A DNA stretch of 54,790 nt from JBCCQH01 sp039024435 (GCA_039024435.1 JBCCQH010000043.1:1-54790), one strand, 5' to 3'; counted from the stretch's first letter, positions 33,011 through 42,071 are shown. Numbers and translations: made by a program. Notes: generated by a model not told the origin, from the sequence alone.

Positions 33011-34471
33011 TTATGGAATGGGAATTGCGTTCCTGGGCGGGAATAAACGGCTTCCCTCCGAGATAATCAAATAGATGACCAGTGCAGCCCCGGTTAAGCC
33101 TGTTACCTCCTCCCAGTATTCCCATTCCCAAATGCTGTGGGACTCTGGTTCAAATTTTGGGAAAGGGTTTACCATCGGGGGAATAAATGGACGATCAGGC
33201 AAGGCGTCCGGTCTTGTTACTGGAACGGGAACCGGGAAAGGACGAGGCTCGGTAACATCTCGCGGCTCCCGTTCCTTTTCTCCTTGTTTGTTCTTTTTCT
33301 TGTAGAGTATTACCCCCGGCATTGGAGAGTAGAAAACAACATATCCACCAGGAACTTCAAGGGCTCCTTTGGTGGCCGCATCGTTCATCGGCCCGAGCTG
33401 CATTGGTACTTTCGCCTTCGCAAAAATCCGCTGATAATAGGTTGCTTGGGTTAACCCCTGCTCGGGCGAATTCCAAGGTTTTATTTCATACAAATGCTCA
33501 AGGGAAACATTGGAAATATCCGGCCTGTCACTCAACTCCTTTTCTGTGAGATTGGCAATATCAGGAGAAAACCCCTTGTTCCTATATGCCTCTAAAATTG
33601 AGGCGATTGGAAAGCTATTCGTAAATACTGTTTGACCACCATGCAACAAAGCATAATTCCTTGCAATGGCCTTATGTGCTTCGTTTCCTATGTAAAACGG
33701 CTCCGGCTGTTTTCCCGGTGCCCATTCGGGCGGGTTCATGTTTTCGATCAGGTTTGCGAACTCTTCCAGCAAGGCGCCCCAGATGTCCAGCATTCCCCCT
33801 ATCGAGGCTTGGCTATACCATTCCAGCGGGGCAAATTCCTCGTCGCCGGGATAGGTGATATACAGGGTCGTGAATCCAGTTGCTCCGCGTTCCTGAAAGG
33901 AGTGGATCAGGCTTTGATATTCGACCTCCTGGGCACCAGGTTCAACCGCGATACGGTCGCCGGGGACAACAAAAATTCGGTCCCCTTCCTGGGCATAGAA
34001 AAGCGCCTCCCTATATCCGTCTTCCAGCGGAACGGGACCGGCTGCGCTTTCGATCTTGTCCCCGATTTCTAATTTCTCTTCGTAAGGTTCGGCATTGATC
34101 GCGCCGTTGGTCGCTTCCAGATTCTCCACCCGCTCGGATGAAATGAAACCACATTGGCCCTTGTTCTCGCCGCTCAGGATTTCGACCTCCAGCCACCCGG
34201 AGGAACGGCCGGTCGCCCGGATCTTGGTTCCCTTGGGTAGGTCGGTGGCTTTGCTCGATTTATCGGGAGCGGAGTAAAACCCGCTGCTCCAGGCGTCGGA
34301 TTTTACCATCCCAATCCAGGGGAAGTTCTCACCCTCACCGCCCCCAGCTGGAGGAACTACCGGTGAAGCTACCAGTTGAAAGGGGGGCGGGGATTCCGAG
34401 CGCATCCTTTCAGACTCCGGCATTTGGTTTGCACCCTCTGCCCGATTAAAAATTCGGTCGTGGTCAGACAT
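33011..34471 (-). CDS. Polymorphic-toxin-like protein: SH3b plus PD-(D/E)XK nuclease-like domain
   Basis: A 486-residue protein without a signal peptide. Parts in order: polar N-terminus with SPPPFQL (27-33); bacterial SH3 domain (about 52-117; 'DLPKGTKIRATGRSSGWLEVE', 'GFISSERVE'); an uncharacterised middle; a nuclease-like domain (about 255-380) with GNEAH (H266), RPDI (D318) and YEIKP (E329, K331), the PD-(D/E)XK arrangement; a basic, Pro-rich linker (388-440); a hydrophobic segment (456-470) and a short tail ending IPIP. ATG at 34471 is preferred to the upstream start. Family members in polymorphic toxin systems cut DNA; cleavage here is inferred. It precedes the candidate immunity gene by 10 bp. 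Confidence 0.8.
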   Translation of the reverse strand: MSDHDRIFNRAEGANQMPESERMRSESPPPFQLVASPVVPPAGGGEGENFPWIGMVKSDAWSSGFYSAPDKSSKATDLPKGTKIRATGRSSGWLEVEILSGENKGQCGFISSERVENLEATNGAINAEPYEEKLEIGDKIESAAGPVPLEDGYREALFYAQEGDRIFVVPGDRIAVEPGAQEVEYQSLIHSFQERGATGFTTLYITYPGDEEFAPLEWYSQASIGGMLDIWGALLEEFANLIENMNPPEWAPGKQPEPFYIGNEAHKAIARNYALLHGGQTVFTNSFPIASILEAYRNKGFSPDIANLTEKELSDRPDISNVSLEHLYEIKPWNSPEQGLTQATYYQRIFAKAKVPMQLGPMNDAATKGALEVPGGYVVFYSPMPGVILYKKKNKQGEKEREPRDVTEPRPFPVPVPVTRPDALPDRPFIPPMVNPFPKFEPESHSIWEWEYWEEVTGLTGAALVIYLIISEGSRLFPPRNAIPIP

Positions 34472-34570
34472 CTGTCTAATGGTTTTGAATAAAAAAATAA
34501 CGTCGTTTGCTTTCCTCAATCGGAGCAATGAATTTACTTTTTCATCAGCTCATAAACAACCGAAATAGGT

Positions 34571-34594
34571 GGGGTTTGGAATTGCCCAAACCCC
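34571..34594 (-). terminator. Terminator-like hairpin between lipoprotein and toxin genes
   Basis: GGGGTTTGG pairs with CCAAACCCC around a 6-nt loop. It lies 70 nt behind the lipoprotein stop (34665) and 100 nt before the toxin start. T-runs are weak on both sides, so it may attenuate rather than end transcription. Confidence 0.5.
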
Positions 34595-34664
34595 GTTGAA
34601 TGAATTCGTAAAGTACTAATTTACTACTCACCCGATTCGGGAAAGCGATGTTTTCGCGTGAAAC

Positions 34665-35201
34665 CTACTCGGTAAAATTCCCCTTTTCTGTCCTGATCCT
34701 CCGCTCACCAGTATAGGTTTTCGTGTTATCCTCGGAATAGGTGAAGTCCTTTAATTCGACCTGAGCCCCCAAAACCTTGACGTCGGTTCCTGCAGGTTCC
34801 ATGTCATAATAGGTACATAGCCGAATTTCATCGACCCGCTTTCCGTCTTTCATAGACAGGGCGTTCACCGCTGTATGTTCGTGCTCGTCCGATCCGAGGA
34901 TCAGCGAAATCGTAAAACCGTCAACCTCATATTGCCCGAGAGTTTTAGCATCTTCCAATGAAGATTTTCCCGCCGCCGGTCCTTTGATCGGTTTTCCCTC
35001 CGGGGGAGTGATTCCGTCAATCTCGAACGGTAAGGAAAAAGCCATCCCGGAAGTCGAAGAACTCTCCGGTTGTTGGGCAGGTTCAGAGCAGGAGGCCATA
35101 ACTACAAGGGTGGAAATTGCGCAAAATTTGGCCGTATTGTGGGAAAATGGCAACGACGACGAGCGGTAAAGGTTGCAAAATCTCGTCTTCCCCGAAGGCA
35201 T
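34665..35201 (-). CDS. Lipoprotein of the AT-richer cassette, unknown function
   Basis: A 178-residue protein with a lipoprotein signal ending in VVMAS-C (Cys at about residue 38), preceded by an unusually long polar N-terminus; the true start may lie further inside. The mature part begins with a Ser/Pro/Glu linker and then a beta-rich domain ('GQYEVDGFTISLILGSDEHEHTAVNALSM', 'VDEIRLCTYYD'). No family was recognised. It lies upstream of the toxin-like gene on the same strand. It may be unrelated cargo of the same accessory region. Confidence 0.66.
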   Translation of the reverse strand: MPSGKTRFCNLYRSSSLPFSHNTAKFCAISTLVVMASCSEPAQQPESSSTSGMAFSLPFEIDGITPPEGKPIKGPAAGKSSLEDAKTLGQYEVDGFTISLILGSDEHEHTAVNALSMKDGKRVDEIRLCTYYDMEPAGTDVKVLGAQVELKDFTYSEDNTKTYTGERRIRTEKGNFTE

Positions 35202-35289
35202 GTATTATTGCAAGGAAAATGACAAATGTCGAAACCTAAGGGTAAATTCCATTTTCGGCCTTTATCGCACATTTTCGGCGATTGTGAGC

Positions 35290-35334
35290 AAAAAATAGTG
35301 GGACAAACCGACAGAAATTGCGATTTGTCCCACT
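35290..35334 (-). terminator. Terminator behind tRNA-Met
   Basis: AGTGGGACAAA and its perfect complement (35297-35307 and 35324-35334) form an 11-bp stem with a 16-nt loop, followed on the minus strand by ATTTTTTG. It begins 4 nt beyond the tRNA 3' end. Confidence 0.85.
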
Positions 35335-35337
35335 CAG

Positions 35338-35411
35338 TGGCGAAGGAGGGAGTCGAACCCTCGACCTCAGGGTTATGAATCCTGCGCTCTAACCATCTGA
35401 GCTACCTCGCC
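35338..35411 (-). tRNA. tRNA-Met (anticodon CAT)
   Basis: A 74-nt tRNA on the minus strand. The acceptor stem GGCGAGG pairs with CTTCGCC (one G-T pair), the D arm is GCTC...GAGC, the anticodon loop TTCATAA carries CAT, and the T arm contains GGTTCGACTCC. The CCA end is not encoded. The overall sequence resembles elongator tRNA-Met rather than the initiator, since the acceptor 1-72 pair is G-C. A tRNA-Ile (lysidine) reading of CAT cannot be excluded from the gene alone. Confidence 0.92.
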
Positions 35412-35624
35412 GAAAATGGAATGCAAATATAAAAGAATTTTTACGATTGTTAAAAAGCCCCCGCCAGTTTTTTGCGTCTCAAAACTGAAATCCAGATGCC
35501 CATCAATTTTACTTTGATTTCCGAGGGTAAAACTGCATTTTAAAAAATACTTTATGGTCACCAACTAAAATTGATCGCTACTGAAATCGCAACAGTGTGA
35601 GCGTGTTTAAAAATTGATTCTGAT

Positions 35625-38297
35625 ATGGGAAAACTTTACTCCTCAATTGCCCAGTTTGTATTGCTATGTGGGTTGCTGACCTGCCTCCCGCCCCGGCTAC
35701 AAGCTCAATGCACCACTTCTGCCCCCTGCGGCGGCAACACCAACTCCGGAGCGACTTGCCAGCGCGGCAACTTTTATTACGGTGAAATTGCGGCCAGCAA
35801 TGGCTGCGCCAATTTCACCACCGCCACCGGTTTCGGTCCGGGCGAATACTTCCGCACCCCGGTCCTGCAAGGCGCCTGCTACACCATCAGCACCTGTGGT
35901 GCCCCGATTGATACGCAGATCAACTGCTTTCAAGGGACCAATACCACGGCTCCGTTTTCGAAAAACGATGACAACGGTCCCGTCTGTACTGGCGTAGACG
36001 CTTCGGTGCGGTTCACCCCGAACTTCACCGACTACACCCGCGTCTCGGTCCGGCAGTTCAATTGCCAAGCCGGCGGCACCGCTTCGATCAACGTCCTAGT
36101 CCGCCAGAACAACAATTTGAACATCACTTCTTCCGCCTCGGACATGTGCGCGGGCCAAACCCGGACACTGACCGCAAATCCCACCCCGGTCACGGTCAAT
36201 CCTCCGGCCAATGCCGGGAACACCGGAACCTTCAGCGGCCCGGGCGTCGTCGGCAACGTATTCACCGCTCCTTCGCCTTCGGGCAATACCGGTACGGTAA
36301 CGATCACCTATGATTTCGGCTTTTGCTGCACGACCCAGGACATCACGGTTTGGCGGCCGCCGTCGGGTGCCAATGCCGGCCTCAACCAAAGCGTGTGTGC
36401 GGCCAGCGCCACCATCACCGGCAACACCCCGACCTTCGGCAATGGCCAGTGGTCGGTCGTCACTGGCCCCGGGGTCATCGCCAACCCCAACTCCCCGGTA
36501 ACCACGATCAACGGCCTTGTGCAGGGCCAGTCCACGACCCTGTATTGGACGATCACCAATGGTCCCTGCACCGCCGAAATCGACAGCATCGTCGTCACCC
36601 GGGAAGTTGAACCCAACCCCGCCAACGCGGGCGCCGACCAAGCGATCTGCGCCGACAACACCACCCTCACCGGCAATGCCCCGAGCATCGGCCAAGGCAC
36701 CTGGTCCCTCCTCGGTGGCTCCGGTACCGTAACCAATTCCACCAGTGCGACCTCTACCGTCACCGGGCTCGGATTCGGACCCAATACCTTTGTCTGGAAC
36801 ATCGCCAGTGGTGCCTGTACCGTCAATGCGGATACCGTCGTCATCACCCGCGATGCGGTCCCGACCACGGCCGCTGCCGGTGCCGACCTCTTCACCTGTG
36901 ACTCCACCGTGATCCTCAACGCCAATGCCCCCGCCATCGGTGCCGGGCAGTGGAACCTGATCGGTGGCTCGGGCAACTTTGCCAACAATGCCGACCCCAA
37001 TACCGCCCTCAGCGGACTTGCGGTAGGCCCGGCCACCCTGAGCTGGACGATCAGCAACGGGGTCTGTCCCCCGTCAATTGACACCCTCCAGGTCACTCGA
37101 AACGCCCAGCCGGCCCTCCCGCTGGTCAACGGCACCCTGCAAGTCTGTGCCGGAGGCGGCACCGCCCTCACCGCAACGAGCGGAGCGACCAATCCGAGCT
37201 TTGTTTGGTGGGATGCCGCCAGCGGTGGCAATTCGCTGGCCGCAACCTCGGTCTTCAACACCGGCGCCCTGACCACGACGACGAGTTACTGGGTCAATGT
37301 CACCGACGGCGCTACCAACTGCACCAGTGAACGCCAGCAAGTCACCGTAACCGTCAATCCCCTGCCCAATGTCAACCTGGGCGCGGACACCTCCGCGTGC
37401 ATCGGCGACGTGACCTGCCTCGACGCGGGCCCCGGCTTCGCTGGCTACCAGTGGCAACCCAACGGCGATACCACCCAAATCGCCTGCTTCACCGGCGCCG
37501 CCAGCGCCGTGGTGACCGTCACCGACGGCAATGGCTGCCAGGGCTCAGACACCCTCGTGATCACCGGAATTCCCACGCCGCAGGTCAACCTCGGTCCCGA
37601 CGTGGACGTCTGCCCCGGCAACAGTGTGATGATCGGCATTCCGCCGCAGGCCGGCAGTTCCTACCTCTGGAGCAACGGTGACACTTCTTCCATGACGACG
37701 GTCAGTCAACCCGGCACCTACTTCTTGATTTGCAGCGATTCCACCGGCTGCACCGGCAGCGATACCATTGAAGTCAACCAGTTGCCGGCCACGATGGCAG
37801 CATTTACCACCGATACCTCCAACTGCCCGAACATTGGGTTCACCGACAACTCGATGAATGCGACGAGTTGGAGTTGGAGCTTCGGCGACGGCAGCGGCGT
37901 CTCCCTCAACCAGAATACGAGCTACAACTACAACACCGCCGGCAATGGCACCTACACGGTGACGCTCATTTCCACCGGACAATGCGGCTCCGACACCACC
38001 ACCCAAACGATCATCATCGACTGTGTGGTCGGCGTCCAGCTTCCGTCCCGCCTCTCCATCAATGTCTTCCCGAACCCCAACCACGGCACCTTCCAGGTCG
38101 AATTCACGGGCATGGAAGAAGACGCGACCCTCAAGGTCTTCAGCACTTCCGGCCAGTTGGTCTATCACCGGGACATCCGCGACCAGCGGGGCGATTTCCG
38201 GGAAACGGTAGAACTGCAACGCCCGGCTGCCGGCATCTACTTCATCCAGTTGGAGATCGGTGGGGTACAGATTTCGAAACGCATCATGGTCGAGTAA
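35625..38297 (+). CDS. Large T9SS-exported adhesin-like protein with Ig/PKD repeats
   Basis: An 890-residue protein with a signal peptide (MGKLYSSIAQFVLLCGLLTC... cleaved after about LQAQ, residue 28). A Cys-rich N-terminal module (29-150) is followed by three near-equal repeats of about 80 residues (249-327, 333-410, 417-493; 'ANAGADQAIC...LTGNAPSIGQGTWSLLGGSG...TVTGL...'), Ig-like modules (500-720), a PKD domain with 'SWSFGDGSG' (724-800) and a type A sorting domain (809-890; 'INVFPNPNHGTFQVEF', 'GIYFIQLEIGG'). The repeats are rich in Thr/Asn/Gly. It probably acts in adhesion or as a surface layer. The plus-strand terminator at 38322 closes it. Confidence 0.93.
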   Translation: MGKLYSSIAQFVLLCGLLTCLPPRLQAQCTTSAPCGGNTNSGATCQRGNFYYGEIAASNGCANFTTATGFGPGEYFRTPVLQGACYTISTCGAPIDTQINCFQGTNTTAPFSKNDDNGPVCTGVDASVRFTPNFTDYTRVSVRQFNCQAGGTASINVLVRQNNNLNITSSASDMCAGQTRTLTANPTPVTVNPPANAGNTGTFSGPGVVGNVFTAPSPSGNTGTVTITYDFGFCCTTQDITVWRPPSGANAGLNQSVCAASATITGNTPTFGNGQWSVVTGPGVIANPNSPVTTINGLVQGQSTTLYWTITNGPCTAEIDSIVVTREVEPNPANAGADQAICADNTTLTGNAPSIGQGTWSLLGGSGTVTNSTSATSTVTGLGFGPNTFVWNIASGACTVNADTVVITRDAVPTTAAAGADLFTCDSTVILNANAPAIGAGQWNLIGGSGNFANNADPNTALSGLAVGPATLSWTISNGVCPPSIDTLQVTRNAQPALPLVNGTLQVCAGGGTALTATSGATNPSFVWWDAASGGNSLAATSVFNTGALTTTTSYWVNVTDGATNCTSERQQVTVTVNPLPNVNLGADTSACIGDVTCLDAGPGFAGYQWQPNGDTTQIACFTGAASAVVTVTDGNGCQGSDTLVITGIPTPQVNLGPDVDVCPGNSVMIGIPPQAGSSYLWSNGDTSSMTTVSQPGTYFLICSDSTGCTGSDTIEVNQLPATMAAFTTDTSNCPNIGFTDNSMNATSWSWSFGDGSGVSLNQNTSYNYNTAGNGTYTVTLISTGQCGSDTTTQTIIIDCVVGVQLPSRLSINVFPNPNHGTFQVEFTGMEEDATLKVFSTSGQLVYHRDIRDQRGDFRETVELQRPAAGIYFIQLEIGGVQISKRIMVE

Positions 38298-38321
38298 GCT
38301 CGAATCCTCCGGAAATAATCG

Positions 38322-38361
38322 CGGCGCGGCGGGGTGAATCCCCGGCGCGCCGCTTTGCTTT
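38322..38361 (+). terminator. Terminator of the T9SS adhesin-like gene
   Basis: GCGGCGCG pairs with CGCGCCGC, extended inward by GCGGGG/CCCCGG with one mismatch, and is followed by TTTGCTTT. It starts 25 bp beyond the stop codon. Confidence 0.85.
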
Positions 38362-38433
38362 GGCGAATGCTTGGAAGCAGATCAAAAGTGATCGGTGAAG
38401 CATGTTCGCGCCGAATCCATGCCCGTTCGCCGC

Positions 38434-40521
38434 TCAAGCGGTCAAGAAATCTTCCAGGGAAAGGGGCGTGAACGAATTGTCTTCATTCACCGGATCAAAA
38501 ACGTAGGCCCGCTCGTCGCGCACAGCCACTCCGGCATCGGAATAGAGCACTTTGATCGCGTCCGGTGCGGCCGAAGCCGGGAACAGTTCCAAGATGTCCG
38601 CTACGGAAGGTAGGGCAGCTAGGTATTCTACAAAGGCAGGCATGGCTTGCTCCAAGCCCGTCGCATTGAGTGATGCAGATCGCACATTGGCGGGCAATCC
38701 CGCATCGCAGATGACGATCTCCCGCGCCACGAGATCCAGGTAGCAGAGGTACTTTGTCAGCCCGCTCCCGGTGACCGGAATCGCAAAATTGACCCGGGAA
38801 GGCTCGATCAGCTTGCCTGTCTCAAGGTGTTCGCCCAGCATCAGCAGGCCCATGACCTCCGGCAAATTGGCAAAGGGAATGCGGTTGTAGGAAAGGATGT
38901 TCCAGACCGCATAGCGGACGTTGGCCTGCACCAGTTTATCCAGGTACAGATCGATCAACTGCCCCGCCCGGCCCTTGGGATTGTAAGAATTGACCGGGTC
39001 GCCGGAGAATGCGGTGGCCTTGGCCATCCCCGCGGGGACATTCCAGCAACATACCCCCTGGGATTTCCATTCGGCATCAAAAAAATTCCAGCCGTTGTCC
39101 ATCCAGCAGGTTTGTCCGCTTTCCTGCCAATAGGTTGCCGTGCGGATGAACTGGATGTTGTCGGGAAGGGGCAAGCGGGTGCCCTTGTGAAAACGCGTCA
39201 CCGCGGTGGCGTCGTTGCTGGGCAATTTTACCCGGTCGATGCCCTCACCGGCGAAAAACCGATCGCCCCATTTTGCGGCGATCCGCCGCCTTACGATCTC
39301 GTTGATCGCCGCCACCATCCGATCCCGGTATCCCACATCAATGCGCCGGTCATTGGGGACAATCTGGACCCGGGCCCACCTCCCTTTTGGGGTCCAGACC
39401 CGGTAGCGACGCTCGTTCAGGGTCAGCAAGAAACGCTTCAGCTTGAGCAATTTGAGCGTTTCCAACTGCTCCAGCACCGGCAAAAAATGGGTCACTACTG
39501 CCTCTCCGTAATCGGGCAACAGGGAGACAATCCGCCGGGCAAATTCACCGGGACGCGTCGCCAAAAGGGGCAGGACCGCCGCATCTTTTGCTTCCAGCAT
39601 CCCTTCGACCTGCGAATTGAAAGTGGGGAACTTCTCACCCCGCCGCACCGCATCGGCGATCCGAAACGCATTCGGGAATTCGGTGCGGTATTCCCCGACG
39701 TGCAACTGGTGGAAAAGCCGCTTCCAGACTTTGCGGTGCCGCAGTACTCCCTCCACGATGTCATTGGTGCCCTCCAAGAGCATGAGCAGGTAGCGCCGCT
39801 CGGCCCGCCGCAGCTTGAATTTGGTGGGTTCCTTGAGCGAAATATCGCCATCGGAAAGACCGGCCGCTAGCCGCAGCACGTCCGTCGCCGTCGCCAGCGG
39901 AATGAACTGGTTCCGCTTGAGACATCGCTGGGCCACAAAAACGAGGTTTTCCTTAAAGGGAATGTCCCCCGCTACCGGATGGCCCTGGTCCAGGAACCAC
40001 TCGACTTCGGCCTTGTCCGACTGGGTCCAGGCTGCGGGGCGACGGAGCAAGGCGGCAAATGCCTGCTCTAGGGCACCCTCCCGCGCGGGGTGGAGCACCG
40101 TCAGCTTTACTTCTTCAAACATCTGCGCCCGGGGCTCCCGCGGCTTTTGCAGATGGACCGGGTCCACTCCGTAATAAATCATGATTTGCCGAATCCAGTA
40201 TTCGGCCGGCGCCATCGCCAGGACTTCCCCGGGAAAGTTCTGGTACACAATGTAATCGCCGATATTTTTGTCGTCGCCTTTGCGCGCCTGGAGGGCCGGT
40301 TCGAGTGCGTTCCACCACACCGTAAGGGCAGCCGTCTCCAATTGCCGCAGAACCCCGAGGACCTCGCGGGAAGGGACGAAACCGTAGTAGAGAAAATTGT
40401 TGATCAAGGTTCCGACCCGGGGACGCAGAGCCGGCGGAATATCGAACTGGGAATCGGAGAGATCGATATGATCCGGCACCACAACTTGATTCCGTTGCAG
40501 CAGTATCGTCGTGGCATCCAT
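38434..40521 (-). CDS. Uncharacterised 695-residue cytoplasmic protein
   Basis: A 695-residue protein with no signal peptide or membrane helix. The first 380 residues are mostly helical. The C-terminal 300 ('GTRLPLPDNIQFIRTATYWQ', 'GQTCWMDNGWNFFDAEWKSQGVCCW', 'QANVRYAVWNILSYNRIPFANLPEVMGLLMLGEHL') alternate strands and loops in a way that reminds me of the TerD-like module of the MXAN_6230/SCO0854 group of large proteins. This is a weak resemblance by eye, so I record the function as unknown. The gene stands alone, 194 bp from the next gene upstream. High GC and uniform codon use suggest a native gene. Confidence 0.8.
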   Translation of the reverse strand: MDATTILLQRNQVVVPDHIDLSDSQFDIPPALRPRVGTLINNFLYYGFVPSREVLGVLRQLETAALTVWWNALEPALQARKGDDKNIGDYIVYQNFPGEVLAMAPAEYWIRQIMIYYGVDPVHLQKPREPRAQMFEEVKLTVLHPAREGALEQAFAALLRRPAAWTQSDKAEVEWFLDQGHPVAGDIPFKENLVFVAQRCLKRNQFIPLATATDVLRLAAGLSDGDISLKEPTKFKLRRAERRYLLMLLEGTNDIVEGVLRHRKVWKRLFHQLHVGEYRTEFPNAFRIADAVRRGEKFPTFNSQVEGMLEAKDAAVLPLLATRPGEFARRIVSLLPDYGEAVVTHFLPVLEQLETLKLLKLKRFLLTLNERRYRVWTPKGRWARVQIVPNDRRIDVGYRDRMVAAINEIVRRRIAAKWGDRFFAGEGIDRVKLPSNDATAVTRFHKGTRLPLPDNIQFIRTATYWQESGQTCWMDNGWNFFDAEWKSQGVCCWNVPAGMAKATAFSGDPVNSYNPKGRAGQLIDLYLDKLVQANVRYAVWNILSYNRIPFANLPEVMGLLMLGEHLETGKLIEPSRVNFAIPVTGSGLTKYLCYLDLVAREIVICDAGLPANVRSASLNATGLEQAMPAFVEYLAALPSVADILELFPASAAPDAIKVLYSDAGVAVRDERAYVFDPVNEDNSFTPLSLEDFLTA

Positions 40522-40715
40522 GAAGATGAATTAGGGTTTGACCGTTTGTAAATAAAAAATGGAGGATAGCGGCAACCCTGGGTTCAATAAGTGATAGAAG
40601 GAAGGACTGCCATGGCCTCCAATACAAAGATAGAAGGTCATCCGGCATTTTTCAAGCCTTGCTTAGCCCCGGGGGACGACGACGGATCCAAGATGTTCCC
40701 ATGCTCAAACTTCGG

Positions 40716-41867
40716 TCAGCCCTTCGCTCCCAAATTTTGCTTTCTGCGCAGGATCCCTTGTACGATTGCATCCACCAGGACGGGCAGAAAGGTGGAAACC
40801 AAAACCACGACCGGCCCGGTGAGGATGACAAAAAATAAATAGTAGCTCGGGCCTTCACTCACGTGTTCGCCGATCAGTACGTCCACCACCCGCTCCCCCA
40901 GGGCGAGGGCGACTCCCCCCCACAACCCAACCAAAAGTCCGCCGACGTAGTTGAACCAGGAATGCAAATTTCGGGTCGGCTTCCGCACGCGCCGCACCAC
41001 CACCACGACCAAGAACAGGACCGCCACCAAAGCAAATGCCCCAAGCCCGATGCTCTCGGGGCCTGTCTGCACCGCCCAGACGGCCAAGGGCTCCAAAAGC
41101 GGATTCGATGTAAACGACACAAATGGATCCTCGGGGAGGGCAGCAAGCGTCCAAATGGCTACCGAATCGATGCTCCCTGCTTCCGCCGGCCCCAAATTTG
41201 ATTTAAGGGGGATCCCCGCCGCAAGGTTGTTCAGTTCCACGGTCAGGCCCCGGAATGAGCGCCACTGCCGGGCCGGTCCTAGCGCATAATGGAACACGTA
41301 CTCCTTGACCCGCGCGTGATTCCTAACCGTGGCCTGGGAACGGTAAACAATCCGGAACTGGTGCCGCCCCTTTTCCAAATCGGCCTCGAAATAAGTAAAG
41401 TCCGACAACTCAAACACTTCCCGGTAGCCCTCCAGCCCCAGATCCAGCCATTCCCAGGCCGAATCACTGGCCGGCAATCCCCTGAAGTAAGCTTCCGGAC
41501 GCTGCCAGATGGGATCCCGCGGGAGCGGCTTGCCCGGAGCCAGTTGCAGGGTGACCGGACGTCCGTCCAGATAAGCTTCAAAGCCATCCTCCAGGTCCAA
41601 GGCCAGAAACAGAAAAGGCAGGCCGTATCCGCTCGTATCGGCTTCGATTTCGTACTCAATTTCCCAATTCGCCGACTCGTAGCTCAGAATCTCCAGCCGA
41701 ATCCGCTCGTGTAGAATGTCCACGTGGCGCCCGATGAATGGCTCCGCTAGGCGGGTCCCGTACGCAGTAGGGTCGCCCATGTTGGCCGACACGGAAGTTG
41801 GCCCCAGGATAGCGGCCAAGCAGATCGACCAGATCAATATTTTTGTGCGGTTCATCGCCATGCTCAT
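40716..41867 (-). CDS. Membrane protein with exported beta domain, unknown function
   Basis: A 383-residue protein with a signal peptide (MNRTKILIWSICLAAILGPTSVSA from residue 5), a beta-rich extracytoplasmic domain of about 240 residues with no recognised family, and three or four C-terminal helices (about 280-300, 312-330, 345-365). The tail ends in a basic cytoplasmic segment (RRKQNLGAKG). Met5 at 41855 is a likely alternative start because it begins the signal peptide cleanly. The neighbours give no hint of role. Confidence 0.78.
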   Translation of the reverse strand: MSMAMNRTKILIWSICLAAILGPTSVSANMGDPTAYGTRLAEPFIGRHVDILHERIRLEILSYESANWEIEYEIEADTSGYGLPFLFLALDLEDGFEAYLDGRPVTLQLAPGKPLPRDPIWQRPEAYFRGLPASDSAWEWLDLGLEGYREVFELSDFTYFEADLEKGRHQFRIVYRSQATVRNHARVKEYVFHYALGPARQWRSFRGLTVELNNLAAGIPLKSNLGPAEAGSIDSVAIWTLAALPEDPFVSFTSNPLLEPLAVWAVQTGPESIGLGAFALVAVLFLVVVVVRRVRKPTRNLHSWFNYVGGLLVGLWGGVALALGERVVDVLIGEHVSEGPSYYLFFVILTGPVVVLVSTFLPVLVDAIVQGILRRKQNLGAKG

Positions 41868-42071
41868 CGGGCTACAATTCTCCCCGCATACTTGCGAGCC
41901 AGCGCAAATGCACCGTGAATATACAGTTTTCCGGTTAAGCTGAAGTGGCTTTGCTGGTCAAGGGCGGGCGACAATATTTCCCCAGGAATTGTTGGGCCGG
42001 AAGGATTTGACTTGTCAACCCACCTGGCGGGTGATGCGCCGGGGTTCAAAAGCCCGGCAACCCAAAATTGC

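Noticed and set aside
35338..35411. tRNA-Met as an integration site with flanking attachment repeats
   Set aside because: I looked for a second copy of the tRNA 3' segment near 31 kb and found none; no integrase is present in the window.
36308..37276. 322-residue antisense frame within the T9SS adhesin-like gene
   Set aside because: The plus strand has signal peptide, repeats and a sorting domain. The antisense frame is an artefact of the strong codon bias of the repeats.
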